A DNA stretch of 64,000 bases from Agathobacter rectalis ATCC 33656 (GCF_000020605.1 NC_012781.1:2233501-2297500), one strand, 5' to 3'; shown: positions 26,967 to 36,020, counted from the first letter of the stretch. The notes: generated from the sequence alone by a model not told the origin. A program made the numbers and translations.

Positions 26967-28316
26967 CTACTGTACCTCCGCGTCACCTGAACCGGTGGCA
27001 TCTGCAGCACCTTCGTCCATTGTGCCATCGTCCATTGTGCCATCATCAACAGGACCGCCCTCAGTGCCCTCAAGCATCTGGTCATCAAGAGCTTCTGTAC
27101 CCATATCGTCATAGACTGACTCTTCACCGCCGCCATTTTCAACGTACTCTTCCCATGTCTGTGCCGGCTCACCCTCATAAAGGTCATCAGATGCCCATAC
27201 TATATAGTCATCCTTTGTAAGCCCTGACTTGATTTCATACATCATGAGATTCTCGTCATAGTCTCCAAGCTCAACCTTTGTCTTCTCAAGCTTATCCTTT
27301 TTATTAAGTGTCCATACATATGCATCATCGCCATCCTTTACGACATAGCTCTCATCAATCCAAATACCATCCTTTACCTGCGTCTGTCCGAAATCCGGCT
27401 CCACATATACATGCTGTCCTAAAAGCATGTCGCCTGTGCCTGTAAGCTGCACATAGAAGTTGTACTTTGATGCCTTCTGCTCGCTGCTTCCATCATCATA
27501 CATGCCGGAATTGCTGTTATCAGTCTGAGTATTCTCAGTATCAACCTTGCTGATGGTACCCTGCCATGTCTTTGACTCATCAACTCTCGAGCGCACTATA
27601 ACTGCCTGCCCCTCTGCGAGTCCACTGTTTAAAAAGCTCTGCTCATCAATTGTGCCCTTTACCCTGTAATCACCGGTGGCAACGATTGTCATAAATGCAG
27701 TATCTGCTGTGTCTGCACTCTGATTCTCATTGATTTTCTTTACAACACCAATCATTGTGCTGTTTACAGTGGCATTTTTGATGCTCTCATCATACTTTTC
27801 TATCTCTGCCTTCTTCGTGGCAATATCGTACTGAGTCTGCTTCTGCTGTGTCTGCGCCTGCTGAATCTGCAGTGTATAGTCAAGCTGCTGATCCTTTGGC
27901 GCTTCCTTCTTTTCCTTGGTGAGCTGCTCTATCTGTGCATCATAGCCGGAAAGCGTATTGTTTAAGCTCTCAAGCTCAAGCGTGGCGCTTTCCTTTTTCG
28001 CAGCAAGATCTTTTGTATCATAGGTAAAAAGAGGTGTACCCACCTGTACCTCATCCCCCTCTGACACAAGAATATCCTTTACCTTTTTTTCACTGTCAGC
28101 CTTGATATCCATGGTATCGGCTGCTTCCACGACACCGCTGTACTTGTCAGTACTTCCCGCCTGATACATGACATCAGCGACCTTGTTTGCATAGACTCCC
28201 GATGCCTTTGCTGCATTCTTTCCCTTTGTCATTGCAATGACAACAGCTGACACAATCACTGCTATGATAAGCACAACTGCAATCACTGAAATGATTATCT
28301 TTTTCTTTTTACTCAT
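26967..28316 (-). CDS. RND/HlyD-type adaptor subunit 1
   Basis: 449 residues. N-terminal membrane anchor, lipoyl half-motifs, coiled-coil hairpin (LELESLNNTLSGYDAQIEQL with KKAEIEKYDESIK), beta-barrel region and a proximal domain. The last ~60 residues form an acidic low-complexity tail (VDDGTMDDGTMDEGAADA). It is the first gene of a four-gene operon (adaptor, ATPase, adaptor, permease), preceded by GGGAGGTCGAA. In Gram-positive bacteria such adaptors probably span part of the wall. Confidence 0.85.
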   Translation of the reverse strand: MSKKKKIIISVIAVVLIIAVIVSAVVIAMTKGKNAAKASGVYANKVADVMYQAGSTDKYSGVVEAADTMDIKADSEKKVKDILVSEGDEVQVGTPLFTYDTKDLAAKKESATLELESLNNTLSGYDAQIEQLTKEKKEAPKDQQLDYTLQIQQAQTQQKQTQYDIATKKAEIEKYDESIKNATVNSTMIGVVKKINENQSADTADTAFMTIVATGDYRVKGTIDEQSFLNSGLAEGQAVIVRSRVDESKTWQGTISKVDTENTQTDNSNSGMYDDGSSEQKASKYNFYVQLTGTGDMLLGQHVYVEPDFGQTQVKDGIWIDESYVVKDGDDAYVWTLNKKDKLEKTKVELGDYDENLMMYEIKSGLTKDDYIVWASDDLYEGEPAQTWEEYVENGGGEESVYDDMGTEALDDQMLEGTEGGPVDDGTMDDGTMDEGAADATGSGDAEVQ

Positions 28317-28435
28317 TTCGACCTCCCGGTTTCTTATAATTAATTGATTGATTATGAATTAATCATACCAAATATATATTGCATCTGTCTTTTAAGATTT
28401 TTTTAATATTTTACTAATAAAAAATGGAGGTTAGT

Positions 28436-30232
28436 ATGGAAATAGCATTTAGTGAGAAAATTTCTCCACAGCTGTCCGCCGCCCTGTTGTCCACCCCTTA
28501 TGAGCTTGGAAAAGAGGGAGGGCTTTCAAGCGGCTATCTGCCGGAGAGTGATAGCTGGGAAGTGATAGTAAAATATGTCGGTGACATAGAAAAAATAAAA
28601 GAAAAGTATCCTTCTGTACTCATCACAAAGCTGCTCGGAAACTATGCGGTGCTCGTAATTGAGAAATCACTTGTAAATACCGTTGCCCTGTGCGATGAAA
28701 TCATATATATGGAAAAGCCAAAGCAGTTTAACTACGATGTGTACGAGGGCTCTCAGGCCTCATGCATCACTCCCGTACACACCAATCCATATAATCTGAC
28801 CGGAAATGGTGTGCTCGTAGGCATTATCGACTCCGGAATTTACTATGCCCATCCGGCTTTTATACAGGATGGTGAAAGCAGAATCGCCTATCTGTGGGAC
28901 CAGACTGTTTCCGATGATTCCTCACACAGTGATATCATCCCTTTCGGCACCTTATATGACCGCGATACAATCACCAAAGCCATAAATGCAGAAAACAGCT
29001 TAGAAATGCAGCGTATCTGCCCAAGCATCGACATATCCGGGCACGGCACTCATGTGGCAGGAATCGCTGCCGGAAACGGTAATGGTAATGAACAAAACAC
29101 AAAATACCGCGGTGTTGCTTATGAAAGCACTCTTATAATCGTAAAACTCAAAACCTCAGGCGGTGCCAGCTTTCCCACAACCACGCAGATTATGCTGGCA
29201 GTAGACTTTTGCATAAGAAAATCAATCGATATGAACATGCCTATCGCCATAAACCTAAGCTTTGGCACAAGCAACGGCTCGCACAGCGGCACCTCACTGC
29301 TTGAAGCATACCTGGACTATATAGCAGGAAACTACCGCTGCGCTGTCTCAGTCGGCTCAGGTAACGATGGAGCCGGCTTTGGTCATGCAAACGGCAGCTC
29401 GTATCCTGCCGATGCAGAGCTTGCGATAGGCTATCCTGAGCCGTCTCTTTCCATTGATTTATGGAAAAAATACTGGGATGAGATACAGCTGCGCATTAGT
29501 GCACCAAATAATGATATGCTTGAGATTCCCGATACAATTACCAATCAGGCAAAGGGCTTTACATACAGATACAATCTCGATGGGACAGACATATATATAA
29601 CAGGCGGCGGTCCCTCTCCCTACTCTCCTTTTCAGGAAATATTCATTGAACTCATGGGATCGGAATACATCTCACCCGGCATCTGGAAAATATCACTTGA
29701 ACCTATATCTGTAAAGGACGGCTCATGGGATATATGGCTGCCGTCAGGTGCTCTGCGCAATGCACAGACCTCATTTATCCATGCATCGCCTGATATCACC
29801 CTGACCATCCCCTCAACCGCTCAAAATGTCATATCTGTCGGAGCCTATGACAGCCGAACAAACCGCACAGCCGCCTTTTCCGGCCGAGGCTATACCTGGG
29901 CCTTTGACAGTATAAAGCCTGATATCATTGCGCCCGGTGTAGACATTATTTCATGCTCAAACACCGGAGGCTACACTTCAAAAACAGGGACATCTATGGC
30001 TGCACCGTTTGTGACCGGTGCGGCTGCACTTCTGATGGAATGGGGAATTGTGCGTGGAAATGACCTCTATATGTATGGCGACAAGCTTAAAGCTTCTCTC
30101 ATAAAAGGTGCCGGTGAAAATGTATTTACAGCTGCCTCACGGGCTGTCTCTGAAAACAGCTCCAAAAACACAAAATACCCCAACCCTGTTACGGGCTGGG
30201 GTACATTGTGCTTACTGGATAGTATTCCTTAG
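28436..30232 (+). CDS. S8-family subtilisin-like serine peptidase, no signal peptide
   Basis: 598 residues. I start at MEIAFSEKIS because GGAGGTTAGT lies directly before that ATG; the ATG 4 codons upstream overlaps the ribosome site. The catalytic triad is complete: Asp in GIIDSGIYYAHPAF, His in DISGHGTHVAGIAAG, Ser in KTGTSMAAPFVTGAAALL. No signal peptide or pro-domain is evident. A ~150-residue insertion lies between the oxyanion region and the catalytic serine, as in the clostridial Csp/S8 peptidases involved in spore germination. The role here is unknown. It is monocistronic, with a terminator-like hairpin at 30371. Confidence 0.9.
   Translation: MEIAFSEKISPQLSAALLSTPYELGKEGGLSSGYLPESDSWEVIVKYVGDIEKIKEKYPSVLITKLLGNYAVLVIEKSLVNTVALCDEIIYMEKPKQFNYDVYEGSQASCITPVHTNPYNLTGNGVLVGIIDSGIYYAHPAFIQDGESRIAYLWDQTVSDDSSHSDIIPFGTLYDRDTITKAINAENSLEMQRICPSIDISGHGTHVAGIAAGNGNGNEQNTKYRGVAYESTLIIVKLKTSGGASFPTTTQIMLAVDFCIRKSIDMNMPIAINLSFGTSNGSHSGTSLLEAYLDYIAGNYRCAVSVGSGNDGAGFGHANGSSYPADAELAIGYPEPSLSIDLWKKYWDEIQLRISAPNNDMLEIPDTITNQAKGFTYRYNLDGTDIYITGGGPSPYSPFQEIFIELMGSEYISPGIWKISLEPISVKDGSWDIWLPSGALRNAQTSFIHASPDITLTIPSTAQNVISVGAYDSRTNRTAAFSGRGYTWAFDSIKPDIIAPGVDIISCSNTGGYTSKTGTSMAAPFVTGAAALLMEWGIVRGNDLYMYGDKLKASLIKGAGENVFTAASRAVSENSSKNTKYPNPVTGWGTLCLLDSIP
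30176..30203 (-). terminator. Terminator of the micro-gene, inside the peptidase 3' end
   Basis: Stem TACCCCAGCCC / GGGTTGGGGTA read on the minus strand (one G-U pair), followed by TTTTGTGTTTTTGG. It lies 37 nt after the stop codon of the 26-codon frame at 30241 and within the 3' end of the opposite-strand peptidase gene. Confidence 0.6.
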
Positions 30233-30240
30233 TGGAAGCG

Positions 30241-30321
30241 CTATTCGTATACATGCTTCTGATGCTTCTTTGCATCTGCCTTATTCTTTTTCTTCAATGG
30301 ATGCTTTGGGTTTTTATCCAT
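30241..30321 (-). CDS. 26-residue lysine-rich micro-protein
   Basis: This frame is too short for usual gene calling. Its sequence runs MDKNPKHPLKKKNKADAKKH and ends QKHVYE: 9 lysines and 4 histidines in 26 residues, strongly basic and without hydrophobic stretches. The ATG at 30321 is preceded by GGAAGGAAG with an 8-nt spacer. A consensus promoter (30354-30382) would start transcription about 25 nt upstream and a terminator-like hairpin follows, so the whole unit looks like an independent tiny gene. No homologue is known to me with certainty. A basic nucleic-acid- or ribosome-associated role is conceivable. Confidence 0.55.
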   Translation of the reverse strand: MDKNPKHPLKKKNKADAKKHQKHVYE

Positions 30322-30353
30322 TATAATCGCTTCCTTCCGTTCGTTCTGACTAC

Positions 30354-30382
30354 GTTATACACCTGCAATCAGCACTTGTCAA
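30354..30382 (-). promoter_or_regulatory. Consensus promoter of the micro-gene
   Basis: Minus strand TTGACA (30382-30377), 17-nt spacer, TATAAC (30359-30354). The predicted start is about 25 nt before the ATG at 30321. The -35 overlaps the hairpin at 30371-30393. Confidence 0.75.
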
Positions 30383-30393
30383 GCAAGAGTGCT
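30371..30393 (+). terminator. Probable terminator of the S8 peptidase
   Basis: Plus strand AGCACTTG / CAAGAGTGCT (one bulge, short loop) followed by ATTTTTAATT. It overlaps the promoter of the minus-strand micro-gene. The remainder of the gap to 30553 holds nothing else I can identify. Confidence 0.6.
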
Positions 30394-30553
30394 ATTTTTA
30401 ATTAATTGTTTATATTTAGTGCGAAATCTCAATCATTTTAATGTTAAAGTGTCGATTTGTATGCACAATTATTGACAGTTTGCTAAATTTAATTATTATC
30501 TCTTCATCACACTCTTTTTAAACACAGTCATCGCAATTCAAAAAAATACATCA

Positions 30554-31489
30554 TTACATAGCTGCCAAATATACAAAATATGCCGCATAGCAAAGCAGCA
30601 TCACCACTCCACATGGCTTTCTAAGCTCTTTATGTCTTATCGTACCGCCCCACAGGAGCACACCGCACAGGATTGCCACAACTGTATCAATCACAAACCT
30701 GCTCTCAAACGGTACCGGACAAATGAGAGCTACTGTTCCGATTACAAAGAGTATATTGAAAATATTGCTGCCAACTATATTTCCAATCGCTATACCGGCA
30801 TTTCCCTTGCGTGCTGCTGAAACAGATGTAACAAGCTCCGGAAGAGATGTGCCGAATGCAACGATTGTCAGTCCGATAAAGCGCTCACTCATGCCGCAGG
30901 CTCTTGCTATGGTCGTGGCACCGTTTACGACAAACTGGCTTCCAATTACGACGCATACACCGCCCAGCACAATAAAGAACAGACATTTCCATACCGGATA
31001 TAGCTTTACCGACTGCTCATCACCGCTGTCATTGCCCTTTTTTGCCAGAATATACAAATAAAGCAGATATGCAATAAATAAAATCCACAGTATAACACCC
31101 TCAATGAATGTGATTTCATTGCCTGTCATTCCCATCACGAGAAGCACCGCTGTGATAAGAAGCATGTACGGTATCTCGTATTTGAAGGTGGTTTTTTGTA
31201 TGGCTACATTTGTGATGAGTGCCGTCACTCCCAGGATTATAAGGATATTTAGTATATTGCTGCCGACAATATTGCCGACTGTAATCCCCGCATTACCCTT
31301 TATTCCTGCAGTGATGCTGACTGCCGCCTCCGGCAGCGACGTGCCCATCGCCACAATTGTCAGTCCAATCACAAGCTGCGGAATACCAAATTTCCCGGCG
31401 AGCGCCGCCGCTCCATCCACAAACACATCCGCGCCCTTCACCAGTGCTACAAAGCCTGCTATAAGCAGTAAAATTGCTACAAAAATCAT
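30554..31489 (-). CDS. CaCA-family cation antiporter (YrbG-like), riboswitch-controlled
   Basis: 311 residues and about ten transmembrane segments, with the two inverted alpha-repeats that define cation/Ca2+ exchangers: GTSLPEAAVSITAGIKGNAG..GNIVGSN near residue 50 and GTSLPELVTSVSAARKGNAG..GNIVGSN near 205. The family is usually annotated as calcium/sodium antiporter. The mRNA leader carries a yybP-ykoY aptamer, a Mn2+ sensor, so this protein is more likely to export Mn2+, or both metals. AAGGAGG precedes the start and is part of the switching helix described at 31496. Confidence 0.88.
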   Translation of the reverse strand: MIFVAILLLIAGFVALVKGADVFVDGAAALAGKFGIPQLVIGLTIVAMGTSLPEAAVSITAGIKGNAGITVGNIVGSNILNILIILGVTALITNVAIQKTTFKYEIPYMLLITAVLLVMGMTGNEITFIEGVILWILFIAYLLYLYILAKKGNDSGDEQSVKLYPVWKCLFFIVLGGVCVVIGSQFVVNGATTIARACGMSERFIGLTIVAFGTSLPELVTSVSAARKGNAGIAIGNIVGSNIFNILFVIGTVALICPVPFESRFVIDTVVAILCGVLLWGGTIRHKELRKPCGVVMLLCYAAYFVYLAAM

Positions 31490-31495
31490 AATTTT

Positions 31496-31599
31496 CCTCC
31501 TTCTGCTGTCCTTTTTAAGGATGCCTGATTAATTGATAGTTACAGCTATGTCCTATCAGCAGAAGGTTTTTGTATACAAAAAAGGCAACACTTCTGCTG
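31496..31599 (-). promoter_or_regulatory. Alternative-pairing expression platform covering the antiporter ribosome site
   Basis: Three short complementary segments lie in order on the minus-strand RNA: CAGCAGAAG (31599-31591), CCTTCTGCTG (31566-31557) and CAGCAGAAGGAGG (31508-31496). The middle one can pair with the first, or with the third, which contains the Shine-Dalgarno sequence. Pairing with the third would block translation; pairing with the first would free it. This gives the aptamer an obvious translational on/off mechanism. The pairing is read directly; its use is inferred. Confidence 0.65.
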
Positions 31600-31725
31600 T
31601 ATAAAACAACAAAAGTCTCGCCATTTAATCACTCTCCGGATTGCTGTCATATATGTATGATATGTATGAGCAATCGTACTGACGGATAAGTAAGCACTCT
31701 CGTGCCGGCTACTCCCTTTCACTTA
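31590..31725 (-). ncRNA. yybP-ykoY manganese riboswitch
   Basis: The minus-strand RNA contains the conserved blocks of this class in order: AAAGGGAGTAGCC at the 5' side, CGTCAGTACG in the internal loop, a variable hairpin (GATTGC...GCAATC), and GGCGAGACTTTTG at the 3' side. The blocks are spaced as expected and lie about 100-230 nt upstream of the antiporter start. The class binds Mn2+ and turns on metal exporters. Confidence 0.85.
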
Positions 31726-31773
31726 TATACTATGATATGTCAACGCAGTGTATTCGTCAAGAGAAAGTTTTTC

Positions 31774-31802
31774 TTGCCTTTATCACGCTAACGTGGTAGC
31801 AT
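31774..31802 (+). promoter_or_regulatory. Promoter of the sodium/proline symporter gene
   Basis: Plus strand TTGCCT (31774-31779), 17-nt spacer, TAGCAT (31797-31802), about 35 nt before the putP start. The spacer contains the palindrome CACG-CTAA-CGTG. Confidence 0.5.
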
Positions 31803-31836
31803 GGTTACTAAATAAACTATTAAAGAGGTACTACAA

Positions 31837-33288
31837 ATGAAAACATCAGAAATTATTGTATTTATCGTCTATCTGCTGTGCATGCTGGGTATCGGTATCT
31901 TCTTCTTCGTGAAAAACAGAAACGGCGGAGAAAAGACCTACTTCCTCGGCGGACGTGAGATGGGACCATGGGTTGCGGCGCTGTCAGCCGGAGCCTCAGA
32001 CATGAGTGCATGGGTACTCATGGGACTTCCTACTTCTATCTATGCACTGGGCTTAGGTCAGGTATGGATTCCTGTAGGACTTGCAATCGGCTACACTATA
32101 AGCTGGCTGCTAGAGGCCCCTAGACTGAGAAAATTCTCGATTGTAGCAAACGACTCCATCACCATTCCGCAGTATCTGACCAACAGATTCCTGTCCAAAT
32201 CACTTGCACTGCAGGTGATTTGTGCAATTGTGTTTTTGGTTGCATACACTATTTATGCGGCATCGAGCGTAAAGGCATGTGGTACTCTTTTCCACACTGT
32301 AATAGGAATGGATCCACAGATTGCCATGTATCTTGCAGCAGTTGTCATCGTAGGCTATACCTTCCTCGGCGGCTTCTCGGCTGTATGCTGGACCGATTTT
32401 TTCCAGGGCATGCTCGTACTTGGTTCTATGTTTATAGCACCGATTTTTGCAGCATTTATGCTTGATACATCATCTATGTCATCACTCCCGGGCGGTTACT
32501 TAAATCCATTCTCAAGCTGGCAGGATATCGTGTCAGGACTGGCATGGGGACTTGGTTACTTTGGTATGCCACATATCATTATCAGATTCATGTCCATCAA
32601 ATCACAGAAGGATTTGAAAAAATCAGCAAAAATCGGAATCACATGGACCTTGCTTATTGTATTTTTTGCAACCTTAATCGGAGTAATCGGAAGACTTTTC
32701 CTTGGCTTTGACGAATCAATCAATGAAAACTCTCTTGTTTTCATCCAGATTGTAAGAAAGATTTTCCCGGGTGTTATCTCAGGTATACTCCTCTCTGCAG
32801 TGCTTGCTGCTTCCATGAGCACCGCAGACAGCCAGCTGCTTGCTGCTTCATCTGCATTCTCGAGTGATGTGTACAAGCCTGTCATCAGAAAAGGCAAGGC
32901 AAGTGATAAAGAGATGATGTGGACCGGCCGTATTGTCGTTCTTGGAATCTCTGTTGCAGCACTCATCATCGCATCAAACCCTAATGCCGGCTCTATCATG
33001 GCACTTGTTTCCAATGCATGGGGTATCTTTGGAGCTGCCTTTGGACCTGCAATCATGCTCAGCCTCTTCTGGAAGCGCTTTAACTTCAAGGGTGCTGTTG
33101 CAGGAATCATAACAGGTGCTGCCGTTGATATATTGTGGTATGCATTCCTCACATCAACCGGAATCTACGAGCTGCTGCCGGGATTTGTTTTAGGACTTAT
33201 CGCAGCCGTTGTTGTGACACTTTGCACAAATGAGCCTTCAAAAGAGGTTTATGAGCTCTTCGATAAGGCTCAAAAATTTGATGAGTAA
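31837..33288 (+). CDS. putP: Sodium/proline symporter (SSS family)
   Basis: 483 residues and about 13 transmembrane segments, typical of PutP. Family marks: YFLGGREMGPWVAALSAGAS near the N-terminus, MGLPTSIYALGLGQVWIPVG, the Na+-site region SMSTADSQLLAASSAF and FPGVISGILLSAVLAA. It imports proline with Na+. It is preceded by AAAGAGGTACTACAA and followed by a strong terminator. Substrate assignment within the family is by general resemblance; pantothenate or other SSS substrates are less likely. Confidence 0.9.
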   Translation: MKTSEIIVFIVYLLCMLGIGIFFFVKNRNGGEKTYFLGGREMGPWVAALSAGASDMSAWVLMGLPTSIYALGLGQVWIPVGLAIGYTISWLLEAPRLRKFSIVANDSITIPQYLTNRFLSKSLALQVICAIVFLVAYTIYAASSVKACGTLFHTVIGMDPQIAMYLAAVVIVGYTFLGGFSAVCWTDFFQGMLVLGSMFIAPIFAAFMLDTSSMSSLPGGYLNPFSSWQDIVSGLAWGLGYFGMPHIIIRFMSIKSQKDLKKSAKIGITWTLLIVFFATLIGVIGRLFLGFDESINENSLVFIQIVRKIFPGVISGILLSAVLAASMSTADSQLLAASSAFSSDVYKPVIRKGKASDKEMMWTGRIVVLGISVAALIIASNPNAGSIMALVSNAWGIFGAAFGPAIMLSLFWKRFNFKGAVAGIITGAAVDILWYAFLTSTGIYELLPGFVLGLIAAVVVTLCTNEPSKEVYELFDKAQKFDE

Positions 33289-33320
33289 TTGAAATAATTA
33301 ATCATTTAAGAACATAAGTA

Positions 33321-33363
33321 AAACCGTCGTACCCTGCCATTTACGGCCCGGTACGACGGTTTT
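33321..33363 (+). terminator. Terminator of putP
   Basis: Perfect 13-bp stem AAACCGTCGTACC / GGTACGACGGTTT with a 16-nt loop, followed by TTTTATTTTTC. Its symmetric A/T flanks may also serve the convergent nrdD gene. Confidence 0.92.
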
Positions 33364-33427
33364 ATTTTTCTTATGCTTTATGTTGTGCTTTTAGAATGGT
33401 CTGTCTCAAATACAATTCCTTTAACTT

Positions 33428-35635
33428 CTACAGATGAAGCACTCGCTCTTTAATCTCCTGGGTTCTTCCCTGATTCCAGAACTGTGTGCCTATATAGCCG
33501 CATGTACGGCGGGCTACACTCATCTTGTTCTGGTCACGATTGCCACAGTGTGGGCACTCCCAGATAAGCTTGCCTGAGCCCTCTTCCTCTACGATTTTGA
33601 TTTCTCCGTCGTAGCCGCATACCTGGCAATAGTCGCTCTTTGTATTCAGCTCTGCGTACATGATATTGTCGTAAATGTACTGCATTACTGAAAGCACTGC
33701 AGGGATATTGTCCTGCATGTTTGGTACCTCAACGTAGCTGATAGCGCCACCCGGAGACAGCTTCTGGAACTGGGACTCAAACTTTAGCTTGTCAAATGCA
33801 TTAATCTGCTCTGTTACATGCACATGGTAGCTGTTTGTAATATAGTTCTTGTCGGTAACACCCTTTATGATACCAAAGCGCTTCTGTAAGCACTTCGCGA
33901 ACTTATAGGTGGTAGACTCAAGCGGTGTGCCATATATACTGAAATCGATGTTTGACTCCTTTTTCCACTGCTCACATGCATCGTTTAAGCGCTGCATTAC
34001 CTTAAGTGCAAACGGTGTTCCCTCTTTTGGCTCTGTGTGTGATACTCCCTTCATATAGCGTACACACTCACAAAGTCCTGCATAGCCGAGTGAGATTGTT
34101 GAGTATCCGTTAAATAATAATGGGTCTATAACCTCTCCCTTTTTCAGACGTGCAAGTGCTCCGTTCTGCCAGAGAATCGGTGCTACATCGGATTTGGTAC
34201 CAAGAAGCCTCTTATGTCTGCACATAAGTGCTCTATGACACAGCTCAAGTCTCTCATCAAGTATCTTCCAGAATTTTTCCTCATCCTTTTCTGATGAGCA
34301 TGCCACATCAACGAGATTTAAGGTGACAACACCCTGGTTGAAACGTCCATAGTATTTACGCTTGTTTGGATCAAAGTTCTCGGCATGTGCCACATTGCCC
34401 GCTGTCTGTGAGCATCTGTCCACTGTGAGGAATGAACGGCAGCCCATGCATGTATACACATCTCCGTCCTTAAGCTCCTTCATGACCTTCTCTGAAATAT
34501 AGTCAGGCACCATTCTCTTTGCAGAGCACTGTGCCGCGAGCACTGTGAGATTCCAGTACTTTGAATCCTCTGTGATATTATCATCCTCAAGCACATATAT
34601 GAGCTTAGGGAATGCCGGTGTGATATATACACCCTTTTCGTTCTTTACACCCTTTATTCTCTGGTGCAGCATCTCCTCAATGATTGCGGCAAGATCTGCC
34701 TTTGTCTGCGGATCGGATACCTCATTCAGGTACATGAATACTGTGATAAACGGTGCCTGTCCGTTTGTAGTCATGAGTGTGATGACCTGATACTGAATCA
34801 TCTGCACACCACGGTTGATTTCCTCCTTGACACGGAGCTCTGCTACCTCGTTGATTTTTTCTTCATCTAAATCAAGGCCTACGCTCTCGAATTCCTTTTG
34901 CACCTGCTTTCTGAACTTCTCACGACTGACCTGTACAAATGGTGCCAGATGTGCAAGCGAGATACTCTGTCCACCATACTGTGAGCTGGCAATCTGTGCG
35001 ATAGCCTGTGTAGCAATGTTGCAGGCTGTTGAAAAGCTCTTTGGTGTGTCAATCATAGTCTCACTGATTACTGTGCCGTTCTGAAGCATGTCCTCAAGGT
35101 TTACAAGACAGCAGTTGTGCATATGCTGTGCAAAATAATCTGCATCGTGGAAATGGATAAGCCCCTTCTCATGAGCCTCCACTATATCCTCAGGAAGCAG
35201 GAAACGGCGTGTGATATCCTTGCTCACCTCACCTGCCATGTAGTCACGCTGCACGCTGTTTACAGTAGGATTCTTGTTGGAGTTTTCCTGCTTTACCTCC
35301 TCGTTATTGCACTCAAGAAGGCTAAGAATCTGCTGGTCCGTAGAGTTTGACTTACGGACGATGGCTCTCTTATATCTGTAAGTAATGTAGTTTCTGGCTA
35401 CGGTAAAGGCACGCTTGTTCATGAGCTGGTTCTCCACCATATCCTGTATCTCCTCAACGCTTGGAGAGCGCTTCATGTTCTCACATGCAGTCTCCACGTT
35501 GCTTGCAATTTCCTCAATCTGATCAGCAGTAAGCTTCTCATAGTCTAGCACTGAATCGTTTGCCTTTCTAATGGCAGCTACAATTTTGGCTGCATCAAAT
35601 ATATCCTCACTGCCGCTTCGCTTGATGATTTTCAT
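33428..35635 (-). CDS. nrdD: Anaerobic (class III) ribonucleoside-triphosphate reductase
   Basis: 735 residues from MKIIKRSGSED, the usual N-terminus. GAGGAGAAATTTAC precedes it; the frame extends 37 codons further upstream through the operator region and is not expected to be translated. Residues ~1-95 form an ATP-cone for allosteric control. The C-terminus has zinc-binding pairs CQVCGYDG and CPHCGNRD, and the glycyl-radical motif RRTCGYIGTQFW. It reduces NTPs to dNTPs without oxygen after activation by NrdG, which is not adjacent here. Control by NrdR is suggested by paired boxes at 35681-35723. Confidence 0.94.
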   Translation of the reverse strand: MKIIKRSGSEDIFDAAKIVAAIRKANDSVLDYEKLTADQIEEIASNVETACENMKRSPSVEEIQDMVENQLMNKRAFTVARNYITYRYKRAIVRKSNSTDQQILSLLECNNEEVKQENSNKNPTVNSVQRDYMAGEVSKDITRRFLLPEDIVEAHEKGLIHFHDADYFAQHMHNCCLVNLEDMLQNGTVISETMIDTPKSFSTACNIATQAIAQIASSQYGGQSISLAHLAPFVQVSREKFRKQVQKEFESVGLDLDEEKINEVAELRVKEEINRGVQMIQYQVITLMTTNGQAPFITVFMYLNEVSDPQTKADLAAIIEEMLHQRIKGVKNEKGVYITPAFPKLIYVLEDDNITEDSKYWNLTVLAAQCSAKRMVPDYISEKVMKELKDGDVYTCMGCRSFLTVDRCSQTAGNVAHAENFDPNKRKYYGRFNQGVVTLNLVDVACSSEKDEEKFWKILDERLELCHRALMCRHKRLLGTKSDVAPILWQNGALARLKKGEVIDPLLFNGYSTISLGYAGLCECVRYMKGVSHTEPKEGTPFALKVMQRLNDACEQWKKESNIDFSIYGTPLESTTYKFAKCLQKRFGIIKGVTDKNYITNSYHVHVTEQINAFDKLKFESQFQKLSPGGAISYVEVPNMQDNIPAVLSVMQYIYDNIMYAELNTKSDYCQVCGYDGEIKIVEEEGSGKLIWECPHCGNRDQNKMSVARRTCGYIGTQFWNQGRTQEIKERVLHL

Positions 35636-35680
35636 GTAAATTTCTCCTCTCTGTATACTATATTCCATATAATGTAGTGT

Positions 35681-35723
35681 ACTATATATAGTATTGTCAT
35701 TCAATGCACATACTATATATATA
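35681..35723 (-). promoter_or_regulatory. Tandem NrdR boxes upstream of nrdD
   Basis: ACTATATATAGT (35681-35692) and ACTATATATATA (35712-35723) match the NrdR-box core. Their starts are exactly 31 bp apart, the three-turn spacing typical of NrdR tandem sites. NrdR represses ribonucleotide reductase genes when ATP/dATP binds its ATP-cone. Confidence 0.75.
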
Positions 35724-35902
35724 CATTTTATCATGTGTAATGGCACAAAATATGCAGCTATAAATGAGATGTAATCATTAATTCATGTCACTGCCCTGCA
35801 ATGTAAAGCGGGCTTTTCACCAAACAATTACGATATAGCTACATATAAAATGCCATATTATTTAATACAAATCTGTGCATCTGTCTTTTGATGACAATCT
35901 AA

Positions 35903-35930
35903 ATTATACAAGATATTGTTGCTATGTCAA
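35903..35930 (-). promoter_or_regulatory. Distal sigma-A promoter upstream of nrdD
   Basis: Minus strand TTGACA (35930-35925), 16-nt spacer, TATAAT (35908-35903). If used for nrdD it gives a leader of ~260 nt; a second promoter nearer the NrdR boxes is likely. The rest of 35747-36020 is AT-rich and otherwise featureless to me. Confidence 0.6.
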
Positions 35931-36020
35931 TACGCTCAACAATATTTTGTAGCATTTTGACTTATTGCACAAAAAAATCCACAATATTTATGCTACTTTT
36001 TCAACTCTGTAATTATTTTG

